Below are positions 17,571-26,248 of a DNA stretch of 64,000 nucleotides, one piece after another. A program made the translations under genes and the position numbers. The notes under the pieces are model-generated. The model ran no database searches. It was not told the origin of the DNA and saw nothing but the letters and a program-made list of their open reading frames with translations. The first letter of the stretch is position 1. Each line of letters opens with the position of its first letter. The DNA is from an uncultured Prevotella sp. (lineage in GTDB: Bacteria; Bacteroidota; Bacteroidia; Bacteroidales; Bacteroidaceae): NCBI GenBank assembly GCA_900770395.1, contig CAAGKM010000015.1, positions 62,001 to 126,000 on the forward strand, read 5' to 3'.

Positions 17571-18611
17571 TTAGAAATGCGTCATAAACTCCACTACAAT
17601 CTTGTCTTTCTCTGATGTCTTGGCTATGGCGCCATTGCTGTAGAAATATTTCTCGAAGTTGATGCGGATGTCAGATATGAAAGGCTTGGCAAGACTAAGG
17701 GTTACACCGCATGTGGCGCGATGACGCTTGTAGTCATTTATTTTTAGTGCTCCAGGCTCGGTGTCGCTGCCTCCATATCGGATGCCGTCGCTGTGGTCGC
17801 TCATGAAGTCATAGCGCGCCAGGGGTGACACCTTCTTAATGATGCTCTTTGGATTGCGGACTGGGATGTCATAGCACACGAAGCCGTCGAAGGCATGCAC
17901 GTCATGGAAGGCATTCCGGCTGTAGTGCTTATAGAGATACTCAGCCTCGGCGATAAAGCCGCCTTTGTGGAAGGTCAAACCGCCATCATACATCGTAACC
18001 GTTACATCAGACGGCTTGATTTTCTGCGTACTCAGCACGAGGTTTACATTAGGAAATATGAATTGGGCTTTAGCCGAATAATTTACGCCCTTAGTCCAGT
18101 AGTCCTTCTGGTCGGTGAGTCCCGAACCGTTGAAGACGCCTGCATTTACGATGATGGGGAATCCAACGTTCCATGTGTAGCCAATCTCGGCACCTACATC
18201 ACGCACATTACCCACCTGCTTGGCTATGAATGAGCGGTTGGCAAAATATTGCTGATGGGGAGAACGGTGGGCATCAATGGTAAAGGGCACACGCTCCTGA
18301 CCGATGGTCAGCTGGAGGGTGCTCCACGGTTTGATGCGGGTATAGGCGTCGAGCATTTTGATTTTTCCCTCGTCGCAGAGATCAATCTCCGCTTTGTAGC
18401 TCACCTGCGGAGTGATCTGCCCCGTCACATTGACACGTGCCGTGCGCACCTCAAATCGTCCTTCTCCTTCCTCGGTTTGGTATTCATACTTGGAGCGGAT
18501 GGTTCCGCCAATCTTCGGAGTGTTGTCAAAACTCTCTTCATTTTTTTCCTGGGCATTTCCTGTTGCAGCCTGCGCCGCCAATAGTGCCGCCATCAAGCAG
18601 ATATTCTTCAT
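17571..18611 (-). CDS. Phosphate-selective porin O/P-type outer-membrane porin
   Basis: 346 residues with a signal peptide (ends near GNAQ) and a beta-barrel pattern that ends in VVEFMTHF (terminal aromatic). Family features of OprO/OprP-like porins: KIGGTIRSKYEYQ, VRTARVNVTGQITPQVSYKAEIDL, DAYTRIKPWSTLQLTIGQERVPF. Such porins pass anions such as phosphate or polyphosphate, but Bacteroidota members have often lost this specificity, so the solute is open. Convergent with the ATPase gene; single-gene unit with its own -7 element. Confidence 0.85.
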   Translation of the reverse strand: MKNICLMAALLAAQAATGNAQEKNEESFDNTPKIGGTIRSKYEYQTEEGEGRFEVRTARVNVTGQITPQVSYKAEIDLCDEGKIKMLDAYTRIKPWSTLQLTIGQERVPFTIDAHRSPHQQYFANRSFIAKQVGNVRDVGAEIGYTWNVGFPIIVNAGVFNGSGLTDQKDYWTKGVNYSAKAQFIFPNVNLVLSTQKIKPSDVTVTMYDGGLTFHKGGFIAEAEYLYKHYSRNAFHDVHAFDGFVCYDIPVRNPKSIIKKVSPLARYDFMSDHSDGIRYGGSDTEPGALKINDYKRHRATCGVTLSLAKPFISDIRINFEKYFYSNGAIAKTSEKDKIVVEFMTHF

Positions 18612-18656
18612 ATTCCTTATACATTAATATATTTAGTCTACTCAAGTTATCGGCTG

Positions 18657-18664
18657 CAAAGGTA
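18657..18664 (-). promoter_or_regulatory. -7 promoter element (TACCTTTG) of the porin gene
   Basis: Minus-strand TACCTTTG followed by CAG, 46 bases before the porin ATG. Confidence 0.7.
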
Positions 18665-18893
18665 AGATTAGTAAGTTTCAAAAATGTTTCAGTCGTATTA
18701 CGCTTTAGTGAAATACCCATAAGGTGGAGACAAAGTATGTATCACTTATATATTATAATAAGGTGTAAATGGATGAAAATCGGGTAGAAATGTGTTAAAT
18801 CAAGTATTTCATATATTCTTGATAATTGTCAAAATAAACGGTGTGTCCGCACACAAATATGCAGAAAGTCTTGTTTTAATGAAAAAAACACCG

Positions 18894-18901
18894 TACCTTT
18901 G
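18894..18901 (+). promoter_or_regulatory. -33/-7 promoter of the small exported protein
   Basis: TACCTTTG with TTG at 18871-18873, a 20-base gap that fits the Bacteroidota consensus well. Transcription from here makes a long leader of about 145 bases. Confidence 0.75.
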
Positions 18902-18983
18902 CACCAGAAAAAGAAACAAGACGAGCCGGAAAGAGCTGAGGCACACCACCGGGGAGTTGAGTGAAAACAAAAACAGGATAACA

Positions 18984-19015
18984 AAAGATTCCTGATGACA
19001 GCGGTCATTCGGGAA
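18984..19015 (+). other. Hairpin in the long 5' leader
   Basis: Within the 145-base untranslated leader, ATGAC and GTCAT pair around AGCG (18995-19010 region), and the stem extends outward through TTCC and GGAA. It lies 40 bases before the ATG and could control mRNA stability or translation of an abundant small protein. No known riboswitch was recognised. Confidence 0.45.
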
Positions 19016-19052
19016 CGAGATGTCAAACAAAAACAAAGAAAGGAAAAGAAAG

Positions 19053-19409
19053 ATGAAAAAGATGTTTTTGACAGTAGCAGCAATGTTCTGCATGACAGTG
19101 GCATTTGCTGAGAATGAAGAGACTAAGAACGTTGAGGCTTACAACATGAACGTAAACATGACAAGCCTGAAGCGCACATTGAAATTGACAGCAGAGCAGA
19201 CTGAGCAGTTCAACGACCTGCACAAGACTTTCTGCGCAGAGATGATGTTCGCAGCCAACGCAAAGGCAGACGAGGTGGACGCTTTGGTGAGGAAGGCTGT
19301 AAACAAGGACCTGCAGTATATGAGCTACATCCTCAACAAGGAGCAGTACCGCAAGTACGTGATGTTGCTCAATGCTACAATGAACAACCGTGGACTCCTT
19401 AACAAGTAA
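19053..19409 (+). CDS. Small exported helical protein, Spy/CpxP-like motif
   Basis: 118 residues from the ATG at 19053, chosen because it begins a clean signal peptide (MKKMFLTVAAMF, cleavage near AFA). The mature part is alpha-helical, with LTAEQTEQFNDLHKTF and LNKEQYRKYVMLLN, two segments that resemble the LTxxQ motif of Spy/CpxP periplasmic chaperones. The match is weak, so the name is tentative. Strong promoter, long structured leader and strong terminator all suggest high expression. Confidence 0.6.
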   Translation: MKKMFLTVAAMFCMTVAFAENEETKNVEAYNMNVNMTSLKRTLKLTAEQTEQFNDLHKTFCAEMMFAANAKADEVDALVRKAVNKDLQYMSYILNKEQYRKYVMLLNATMNNRGLLNK

Positions 19410-19478
19410 TCCACGCTTAATTTAGAAGATTTTATAGTTAAAATTCATATTCAGATTGTTTTATTAAGATTGGTTTTT

Positions 19479-19510
19479 AAAGTGTGCCGCTGTGAAGCGG
19501 CGCACTTTTC
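19479..19510 (+). terminator. Intrinsic terminator after the small exported protein
   Basis: Arms AAAGTGTGCCGCT (19479-19491) and AGCGGCGCACTTT (19496-19508) form a 13-bp stem with one G-T pair and a GTGA loop, then TTC. Confidence 0.85.
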
Positions 19511-19541
19511 GTTATTGTATATGTTTTTTCAGGAGTTAAAG

Positions 19542-19633
19542 GGAGATAGAAGAAGTTAAGTGGAGATAGAGGACGTATGTTTCTGCCGTGATGTCTTGGT
19601 TGTGACTATTGTCTTTTAATTTCTTCTATCTCC
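19542..19633. repeat. 13-bp inverted repeat between convergent genes
   Basis: GGAGATAGAAGAA (19542-19554) and TTCTTCTATCTCC (19621-19633) pair perfectly across 66 bases. A second direct copy of GGAGATAGA is at 19562. It sits just beyond the esterase stop and may serve as its terminator. Confidence 0.45.
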
Positions 19634-19636
19634 TTC

Positions 19637-20947
19637 TTATTTTAGATTCCTCATAATCCACTCATAATGACCGCGTTCGGTGGCATCCGATGTCCAGTGC
19701 TCGTTGATTGGGGTGATGAGCGGCTCTTTCTCGCAGCGCATCACGTTCCATACGGCGTAGCTCGTGGTGGGTGAGCACGTGGAGTCGTTGTATCCCCACG
19801 TCATGTACACCTTGCACGCCGTGAGGTGGTGGGCAAAGTTCACCACGTCGTAATATGCCATTGCCTGCAGGCGCTCGGGCGTGTAGAGTCCCGTCGACGG
19901 ACGATAGTTGGGGTAGCCTCCGGTCACGCCCTTGGCGCTGTAGGCTCCCATGTCGCTCAGGGCGGGATGGTTCACCACGCACAGGTTCACCCTCTGGTCG
20001 AGCGCCGCGGCGATGATGGAGAGCGCGCCGCCCTGGCTGCCTCCCTGCACCGCGAGGTTGCGCCCGTCCCACTCGCCGAGCGAGGTCATCACGTCGAGAC
20101 AGCGCACCAGCGCCAGATATACGTGCTTCATGTAGCTGCGGTCGCGGTTGTCCATGCCGTTGGCTATGTAGCCGCCGTTGCGGTCGTTGAAAGCAGAACT
20201 GATTTCCTTGAATGTAGCGTCGGACAAACGGGGATCTATTCCGTGAATCTCCATTTCCATCCTTATGCATCCGCCCTCGCCGTAGTAGCGGTGGCGCAGC
20301 GGCTCCTTGATGGTCTTGATGCCGGCGCCGGGAGGGCAGAGCACGGCGGGGCAGCTGCCTTTGGCGGCATTGCGGGGGATGAACAGGTAGGCGTAGACCG
20401 AGTGCTGCCCGTCGACATCGACCTTCACCAGCCGGCAGGTCATCTTGTCGGTGGTGTACTCGGGTGCCTCCTCGGCGGTGTACTTCACGGGGCGCTTCCT
20501 CACCTCGCTCACGCTGTTCTGCCAGAACTCCACGAAGTCCCGCGGCTCCTTGGTCCACGGCATAATCTTGTCTACCGAGAATCCCACCTTTATGTGGTGC
20601 GTATACGCCTTTCCGTCAACTTTTGCCGTCAGTCTCAGGTCGGTGAAGCCCGGCTTCGCGCGCGTACCTATATTTATTGTGGCTCTGCCGCCCTTCAACT
20701 GTGTCTGTCCGCGCTCCGTGGCTTCGAGCATGTCGGGAGCAATCTCATATTTCAGCTCTCCGTCGCGGGGGATGCCGTATTTGTAGAACTGAATGTCAAT
20801 CTTCGCGTTCTCGCCTGTGTTGTAGAGCCAGTCGGCGTGGTCGGGCACGGTCACAAACAGGTAGTCTGCGCGGTAGGGGTAGTTCTCGGCGCTCATTCCC
20901 AGCACCATCAGCAGGGTTGCTGCAAGAGCAATGATTTTCTTTCTCAT
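19637..20947 (-). CDS. Acetyl-xylan-esterase-like (CE7) carbohydrate esterase, exported
   Basis: 436 residues with signal peptide (ends near MSAE). N-terminal beta domain 25-130, then an alpha/beta-hydrolase domain of the AXE1/CE7 type: the nucleophile serine is in GGSQGG (about residue 305), the acid in WGYNDSTCSP and the histidine in TERGHYEW. CE7 enzymes remove acetyl groups from sugars or oligosaccharides. Last gene of a three-gene operon with a glycosidase and a rhamnosidase, so it probably deacetylates a plant cell-wall polymer, perhaps rhamnose-rich pectin. Confidence 0.85.
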   Translation of the reverse strand: MRKKIIALAATLLMVLGMSAENYPYRADYLFVTVPDHADWLYNTGENAKIDIQFYKYGIPRDGELKYEIAPDMLEATERGQTQLKGGRATINIGTRAKPGFTDLRLTAKVDGKAYTHHIKVGFSVDKIMPWTKEPRDFVEFWQNSVSEVRKRPVKYTAEEAPEYTTDKMTCRLVKVDVDGQHSVYAYLFIPRNAAKGSCPAVLCPPGAGIKTIKEPLRHRYYGEGGCIRMEMEIHGIDPRLSDATFKEISSAFNDRNGGYIANGMDNRDRSYMKHVYLALVRCLDVMTSLGEWDGRNLAVQGGSQGGALSIIAAALDQRVNLCVVNHPALSDMGAYSAKGVTGGYPNYRPSTGLYTPERLQAMAYYDVVNFAHHLTACKVYMTWGYNDSTCSPTTSYAVWNVMRCEKEPLITPINEHWTSDATERGHYEWIMRNLK

Positions 20948-20966
20948 TTCTTTATCTTTATTTGGT

Positions 20967-23606
20967 TTATCTCATAAATAGCCAGTCCACTTCGCTGTTG
21001 GCTCCGTTGAGCCCCGCGTCGCGCGTCTTGAGCGTCGTGCCTGTGAATCCCGCCACCATTATTATGCCCTTGGGCAGACGGATCAGGTTGCGCCCGGCTT
21101 TCAGGTGATAGGCGTGGATGTTGAGCATAGGCATCTTGCTCATGCTTATGGCGTTGCTGATGAGCGGCTCCGCCTGCCCGTATTCGTTGCCCGTGGCGTC
21201 GGTTTCGAGTTTCGGTGGCGAGGCGAATTTGTTCTGGTCGTCGATGAAGAAGCCCACGAGCATCTTCACGTCCTCGTCGCACTCAAACTCCACCGTGCCG
21301 CCCACGATTCTTGTGGTGTCGCGGTTCATTATCAGCGCGTCCAGCCCTTCCAGCTCGGCGGCGACGCTGTCCACAGCCTCGTCTCTGCCTTCAAACAGCA
21401 GCGCGCCCTTTTCCAGCCGCACGGTCTTCAGTCCGTTGAGAATCCTCACCTTTGCCGGCTTTGCCTTGGGGTTGGTCACTCCGCTGCCCTGCTTTGCGTC
21501 GGGATTAGTCATGCGCTCCACGTTCTCCTCAAGGGCAGCCAGCTCGTCGTCGTAGACTGTCTTCAGCTCAGCCCACGTCTTCATCTTGCCGCCGTCGCCT
21601 CCCACTGGAATGCGGCGTTGCGATGTCTGCATGCTGTTGGCGTAGAGGTATGTGCCGCGGGTGAGGCTGACGAGCCGATCGTAGTATTCGCCACTCTTGC
21701 GGAGCAGCGGGATGGTTTTCTTCAGGTAATCCACGTCGCCGCTCCACTTGTAGTTCAGCGTCTGCTCGGCTGCCAAAACCTTATACTTGAAGGAATAGGC
21801 AAACTCGCGGTAGCAGCGCATGTCGTTCATCAGACGGGCAAATTCGTCGCCGTTTTTCGTAACCTTTGCCGCAGCACGCTCAATCGCAGCCACAGCCTTG
21901 TCGCCGTGCGCCGTGCATTCGTTGACTATGTTCAGCGGCAGCTCGCCCTTGTGGGGCTCCTTCTTCCATTCCTTCTCAACATACTCAATGAGCTTCTCGC
22001 CCTCGGGGCCGCAGCTCTCGTAGAATCCGGGATAGATGGTGTATTTGTAGGGATTCACCAGCTGACTTATCTTCATGCCGAGGAGCAGACACTGGCGGTT
22101 GCCCTCGGTTATGCCGAAGCGGCGCAGCAGCTTGGGGGCTATCTCGCCGCTCTCGTCGTAGGCTTCGAGGATGTCGGCGGCAGCCTGAGCGTCGCAGCCG
22201 AACTTGTCGGAAATCTCCTTGGTCCAGTATGCCTTGTCGTCGCCGCGGTCGGCTTTCCACGAGTAGCGTCCCCAGGCGTCGTACCACATACGGTCGCGGT
22301 CCACCTGCATAAGTCTGCCTCCGCCCTGCAGACTGTCGGCAGTGTATGGCCAGTCCCAGTAGTTTGCCTGCGGATATAGGTGCAGGCCGTTGGCACCGTG
22401 CACTCTGTGCATTGCCTGCACGGTCTTGCTGATGAATGCCGGCGAGCTCCAGCGCCAAGGCTCAAGGTTGGCGAGGATGTGCACGTTGCTGATGTGTATG
22501 GGCGCCACGCTGCTCAGCTGGCGGTGGGTCTCGCCCCACGGACCGCCGGGAGTGTAGGTCGTCAGGCTCTCACCCGTGTACTTCGACATGGTGTAGATGT
22601 TGGGATAGAGCGGCAGCGATGCGGCGAGCACCTTGGGGCAGTCGGTGTCGTGCGAGCGCAGTATTATCGGCGGCACGTCGGTGCGCCCCGATGCCTTCAG
22701 CCCGTCCTTTATGCCAGGGATGATGGTCTCCGTCATCCACTTTATGTCATTTTCAATGCCGCTCATCGCCTCGCCGAGGCACACGAGGAAGCCCACGTTG
22801 GGATATTTCTCTATGAATGCCGCGATGCTCTTGCGCGTATAGTCGCTCACCAGCGGAGTTATCGGACGGTTGCGGTCCTGAGTGGTCATTCCGTAGTGGT
22901 CGGCAAAGGGTTTCGACAGTATTATGTTGTAGAACATCTGTATCACCTTGATTCCTCGCCTGCCGGCTTCGGTTGTGAGGAAGGTGAACATCTCCTGATT
23001 CTTCGCCATCGTGGCATCGTCAACCTCAGGTGCGAAGGGATAGTCCTTCAGCTTCACGAGCGATGCAAAAGGGTGGCCGTTCCAGAGATACAGCGCGTTC
23101 ATGTTGCACGCAGCAAGCATGTCAAGATAGTTTATCCACTGCTGCTTGTCGTAGAACCACGGGAAGTTCTCGGGCGTGTATGGATATTCGTACACCTTGT
23201 GCCCCGGCAGATACACAATCTTCTGCAAGCCCACGCAGGCTCCGCGCAGCTTCATCTCCGGCGCGTCGGTTATGGTTGCCGCAATGTCGATGTTGCCGTT
23301 GGTGCGGTAGTGCTCCGTCAGGCGGTTGGCGGCATAGATTGCTCCGTTGCCGTCGTTGGCGGCGATGGTTATCTTCCTGCCCTTGCGGCTGATGGTGTAG
23401 CCCTCTGCCACGCCGTTGCCGCCGGCAATGCCGAGGGTTATTGTGTATTTTCCGTCGATGCCTGCCAGCTGTCTTTGCAGCAGTTCCGCGGCGTAGGCGG
23501 TCTGCGGAGTCTGCGCGCTCTTGGCAGTCTTCACGGTCACTCCGGCAAAGGCGGGTGCGGCGATTGCGGCAAGGAACATCGCTAAAACTATATTTTTACT
23601 CTTCAT
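20967..23606 (-). CDS. Exported glycoside hydrolase-like protein, family not assigned
   Basis: 879 residues. Signal peptide (ends APAFAG), an N-terminal domain at 25-130 similar in layout to the GH20b/GH67 N-domain (TPQTAYAAELLQRQLAG, GYTISRKGRKITIAANDGNGAIYAANRL), a TIM-barrel-like catalytic part 130-480 (WINYLDMLAACNMNALYLWN, LVCLGEAMSGIEND), a helical part 480-680 and a C-terminal beta domain after 700. The acidic pair near LGEAMSGIEND could be catalytic. It starts by a four-base overlap with the rhamnosidase stop and precedes the esterase by 19 bases. I cannot give an EC class. Confidence 0.7.
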   Translation of the reverse strand: MKSKNIVLAMFLAAIAAPAFAGVTVKTAKSAQTPQTAYAAELLQRQLAGIDGKYTITLGIAGGNGVAEGYTISRKGRKITIAANDGNGAIYAANRLTEHYRTNGNIDIAATITDAPEMKLRGACVGLQKIVYLPGHKVYEYPYTPENFPWFYDKQQWINYLDMLAACNMNALYLWNGHPFASLVKLKDYPFAPEVDDATMAKNQEMFTFLTTEAGRRGIKVIQMFYNIILSKPFADHYGMTTQDRNRPITPLVSDYTRKSIAAFIEKYPNVGFLVCLGEAMSGIENDIKWMTETIIPGIKDGLKASGRTDVPPIILRSHDTDCPKVLAASLPLYPNIYTMSKYTGESLTTYTPGGPWGETHRQLSSVAPIHISNVHILANLEPWRWSSPAFISKTVQAMHRVHGANGLHLYPQANYWDWPYTADSLQGGGRLMQVDRDRMWYDAWGRYSWKADRGDDKAYWTKEISDKFGCDAQAAADILEAYDESGEIAPKLLRRFGITEGNRQCLLLGMKISQLVNPYKYTIYPGFYESCGPEGEKLIEYVEKEWKKEPHKGELPLNIVNECTAHGDKAVAAIERAAAKVTKNGDEFARLMNDMRCYREFAYSFKYKVLAAEQTLNYKWSGDVDYLKKTIPLLRKSGEYYDRLVSLTRGTYLYANSMQTSQRRIPVGGDGGKMKTWAELKTVYDDELAALEENVERMTNPDAKQGSGVTNPKAKPAKVRILNGLKTVRLEKGALLFEGRDEAVDSVAAELEGLDALIMNRDTTRIVGGTVEFECDEDVKMLVGFFIDDQNKFASPPKLETDATGNEYGQAEPLISNAISMSKMPMLNIHAYHLKAGRNLIRLPKGIIMVAGFTGTTLKTRDAGLNGANSEVDWLFMR

Positions 23607-25705
23607 GCTTTTACTCTTAGTTCTTTTTTTGCTTCTATTGTATAGATATTGTTGCCCACTTCCAGCGTGCCTTTTCCGCCGTCGCTCATTACAATCACCT
23701 CATCTTGGGTCATCCTGACGTGAATCTTGCCGAATGGCGTTGGCACTTCGCCTTCCATCCATTCAAGTCCGCCGAGACAGGGGCGAACGGTGTACTCCTC
23801 ATAGCCGGGCTTGGTTGGCTCCACGCCGAGGTAGTATTTGCCGATGAGATAAACGGGGCTTGCTCCCCATGCGTGGCAAAGGCTCTTGCCGTATGGGCGG
23901 CCATACATGGTGAGGTGCTGTGTGCCGCTGTCCTCTGGGTTGTATTTCTCCCAGAAGCTGGTTGCGCCCTCGTGGAGCATTCCTCCCCAGTACTGGCGCA
24001 TCTCTTCTGCCACCTCGGTCTGCTTGCCCATCTGGCAAAGTGCCTCCAGCTCATAGAAACGCATGTAGGGCGTGGTGATTCTCTCCACCTCGGGGTTGAG
24101 CATCACGCTCTGCATCACGGTCTGACGGTCTTCATCGCTCAGGTAGCCGTAGATCATTGCGAACATGTTGGGGAACTTTGTTATCTGGCGGTTCATCTCG
24201 CCGTCCTCGATGGCGTGCATGAATGCCTTGCGGCTGTCGTCCCAGAATGTGGGCTTCAGCTTGTCGCGCAGAGCCTTTGCCTGCTCATGGTAACGCTCTG
24301 CCTCTGCGGCATATTCCTCGGCGGTGATGCTGCCCTGCGGCGGGTTTTCCTGCATGTTGTCGCGCAACAGCGCCGAGCACAGCTGCATGGTCTCCAACGA
24401 CTTGCACAGCAGAATCTGCTCGAAGCACAGAGTGCCGCGCTTGTGCATGGGGAAGTCCACCCAGTCCACGAAAATCCAGTCGTCGGGCTTGCCCTCTGCC
24501 ATTCCGTCGGCGTTGGTGCGGTCAAGCACATACTGCATCATGGTCTGCATCCTCGGGTATATCTCCCGCACAAAGGCGATGTCGCCGGTGTACATGTAGT
24601 AGTCGTAAACCGACTTAAACCAGTAGAACGTGTAGTCCATGATGGTGTTGATGTGCGCCGTCACGGGGTCCTTGCCCCTGAGCTGGCGGATGGTGCGCTT
24701 CACACATTCGGTGTCGAACCTCAGATAGTAGTTCATCAGATACGACTGAATGGCGTCGCCCGACCATGTCCAGCGGTCGCGCTTTATGCCGTCAACGAAG
24801 AACTCGCGGGTGGTGAGGTCCATGGTGTAGGCTCCCACCTCCCATATCCTGTTCATCAGGTCGTCGCTGCAGCGGAAACTGCCGCTGCGCCGGGTGTCGA
24901 ACGGAGCGTACTCGTAGTCCATTGTCAGGTCGCAGTAGCTCAGGTCGCCGTTGATTTCCACGTAAACATAGCGGAAGGCTTTCGACACCTGTGTCATTAT
25001 CTCCTGTGATGCTTTGGTGCTGACCTCAATGCGGTCGAGCGTCTCGCAATGCTCCTTGTCGAGAGCTTCCTCGCAGCTCTCGCCATAATATATATTAAGG
25101 TGTCCGTTGCCTGTTGCATGTTTGAAACGCAGATATCCGAAGGTCTCGCGCCCGAAGTCGTAGAGCATGCCCATGCCCGTGGTGTCCGTTTTCACAGGAC
25201 GCTGTTCCTTGCGCTCCAGCCGGTACTTCGAAGGCGGAGTGTCCGGACTGTTGAAACACCATGTGGCGGCAGGCACGTAGATTCCCGAGCCGTGAGCCAC
25301 TCCGTTCTCGTCAATCCATATTTTGTCCTCGTAGGTGGCAAGCCACGTGGCGTTGCTCCTGATTGTCTCTCCCGATACGTAGAGCGCAGGCGGCGTTGCC
25401 TGATTGTGAACCTTGAAGTTGAGTCGGTGGTCCCCGGCAGGAACGGTGAAGCTCTCCGGCATGCCGAATTGCAGCTTGCCGTCGAGCATCATATTGAAGT
25501 CACCCTCACATTTTATCTCTATTGTCTCCGCCTTGTCGAGCCTCACCGTGGTCGAGAACTCCACCGTCACCCAGTGGCTGTCCTGTTTCCAGAACGGCGG
25601 AAACATTGCCCCGCGCTCGGTGCGGCGGTTGTTGAAGCGGTTGCCCAGCCACACCTCGAAGTCGCCGGGATACCATATCCATTGTGCCTTAGATGTTGTC
25701 TCCAT
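23603..25705 (-). CDS. Alpha-L-rhamnosidase (GH78-like), apparently without signal peptide
   Basis: About 700 residues from METTSKAQWIWYP at 25705 (a 17-residue longer start at 25756 is possible). Beta-sandwich N-domains with LDGKLQFGMP, then the (alpha/alpha)6 catalytic domain with FFVDGIKRDRWTWSGD, the acidic pattern typical of GH78, and HEGATSFWEKYNPED near the C-terminus; final beta-domain after 630. It releases terminal L-rhamnose. No signal peptide, while its two operon partners are exported, so either it works inside on imported oligosaccharides or the N-terminus is altered. First gene of the operon. Confidence 0.85.
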   Translation of the reverse strand: METTSKAQWIWYPGDFEVWLGNRFNNRRTERGAMFPPFWKQDSHWVTVEFSTTVRLDKAETIEIKCEGDFNMMLDGKLQFGMPESFTVPAGDHRLNFKVHNQATPPALYVSGETIRSNATWLATYEDKIWIDENGVAHGSGIYVPAATWCFNSPDTPPSKYRLERKEQRPVKTDTTGMGMLYDFGRETFGYLRFKHATGNGHLNIYYGESCEEALDKEHCETLDRIEVSTKASQEIMTQVSKAFRYVYVEINGDLSYCDLTMDYEYAPFDTRRSGSFRCSDDLMNRIWEVGAYTMDLTTREFFVDGIKRDRWTWSGDAIQSYLMNYYLRFDTECVKRTIRQLRGKDPVTAHINTIMDYTFYWFKSVYDYYMYTGDIAFVREIYPRMQTMMQYVLDRTNADGMAEGKPDDWIFVDWVDFPMHKRGTLCFEQILLCKSLETMQLCSALLRDNMQENPPQGSITAEEYAAEAERYHEQAKALRDKLKPTFWDDSRKAFMHAIEDGEMNRQITKFPNMFAMIYGYLSDEDRQTVMQSVMLNPEVERITTPYMRFYELEALCQMGKQTEVAEEMRQYWGGMLHEGATSFWEKYNPEDSGTQHLTMYGRPYGKSLCHAWGASPVYLIGKYYLGVEPTKPGYEEYTVRPCLGGLEWMEGEVPTPFGKIHVRMTQDEVIVMSDGGKGTLEVGNNIYTIEAKKELRVKA

Positions 25706-25775
25706 ATCGCTCGCGTGTTTCAAGAGTTTTTCCCTGGGGCTTCGGTGCCCATACAAAGCCGATTTTATTGCTCAT
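25689..25775 (-). other. 28-codon upstream ORF overlapping the rhamnosidase start
   Basis: A separate frame with ATG at 25775 (starts MSNKIGFVWAPKPQG) ends in TAA at 25689-25691, just inside the rhamnosidase coding start. It may be a leader peptide, or the true N-terminus cut off by a one-base shift. Confidence 0.35.
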
Positions 25776-25984
25776 GATTTGTCTTTAGTAGTTATGTTTA
25801 TTTGGTTTTATACATTAATTTATATATTCTATTGACGGCTTTCCTGCCGCTATGTACCCAGTTTCAAGGGCTTAATGCCAGAATAAATTATACACCGTTA
25901 ACATGACAAAGCAAAAAAACATTAAATTTTCGGCTCAATGGAATGATTCTTCATTCTCCATTCTTCATTCTTCTTTTTTTTCCG

Positions 25985-25992
25985 TACCTTTG
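25985..25992 (+). promoter_or_regulatory. -7 promoter element (TACCTTTG) of the fimbrillin operon or of a small RNA
   Basis: TACCTTTG followed by CC; transcription would start near 26000 and pass through the structured leader described next. Confidence 0.65.
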
Positions 25993-25999
25993 CCGTCAA

Positions 26000-26248
26000 A
26001 ACAATACCTAAATGCAAAATAAAGGCATAAACAAAATATCGGCCCTCCCGTTCTACCCCCCCGAATAGCCTCGGGAGGGTATTTTCGTAGTTGTCGGCGA
26101 TGTGTGCCGGAGTGCGGTTGTTACCGTGCCCGGCACGCATCGCCGCTTTTTGTGGCATGGGGTATAGGACAAATGGGGCAAATAGCCCAATGAAGTAATG
26201 AAACAAAATCAACAATAAAAGATTAACAATTTAAAAACAAAGAGCATT
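26000..26248 (+). ncRNA. Structured leader or small RNA with tiny ORF and two strong hairpins
   Basis: About 250 bases between promoter and peptide gene. An 18-codon ORF at 26012-26068 encodes MQNKGINKISALPFYPPE and its last codons run into hairpin 1 (CCCTCCCG 26043-26050 with CGGGAGGG 26072-26079, then TATTTT). Hairpin 2 is terminator-like: 15-bp stem, 26096-26110 with 26130-26144, one G-T pair, then GCTTTTTG. This is the plan of translation-coupled attenuation, or of a small RNA that ends at hairpin 2 with leaky read-through into the operon. Which is true cannot be told from sequence. Confidence 0.55.

Noticed and set aside
19826..20977. Long plus-strand ORF (383 codons) over the esterase gene
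   Set aside because: Antisense to a gene with clear catalytic motifs; no motif, promoter or start signal of its own. Long antisense frames are expected from the GC-rich codon use here.
21105..25009. Plus-strand ORFs of 401-434 codons over the glycosidase and rhamnosidase genes
   Set aside because: Same reason: shadow frames with compositions rich in His/Val/Leu/Ala and no recognisable domain.
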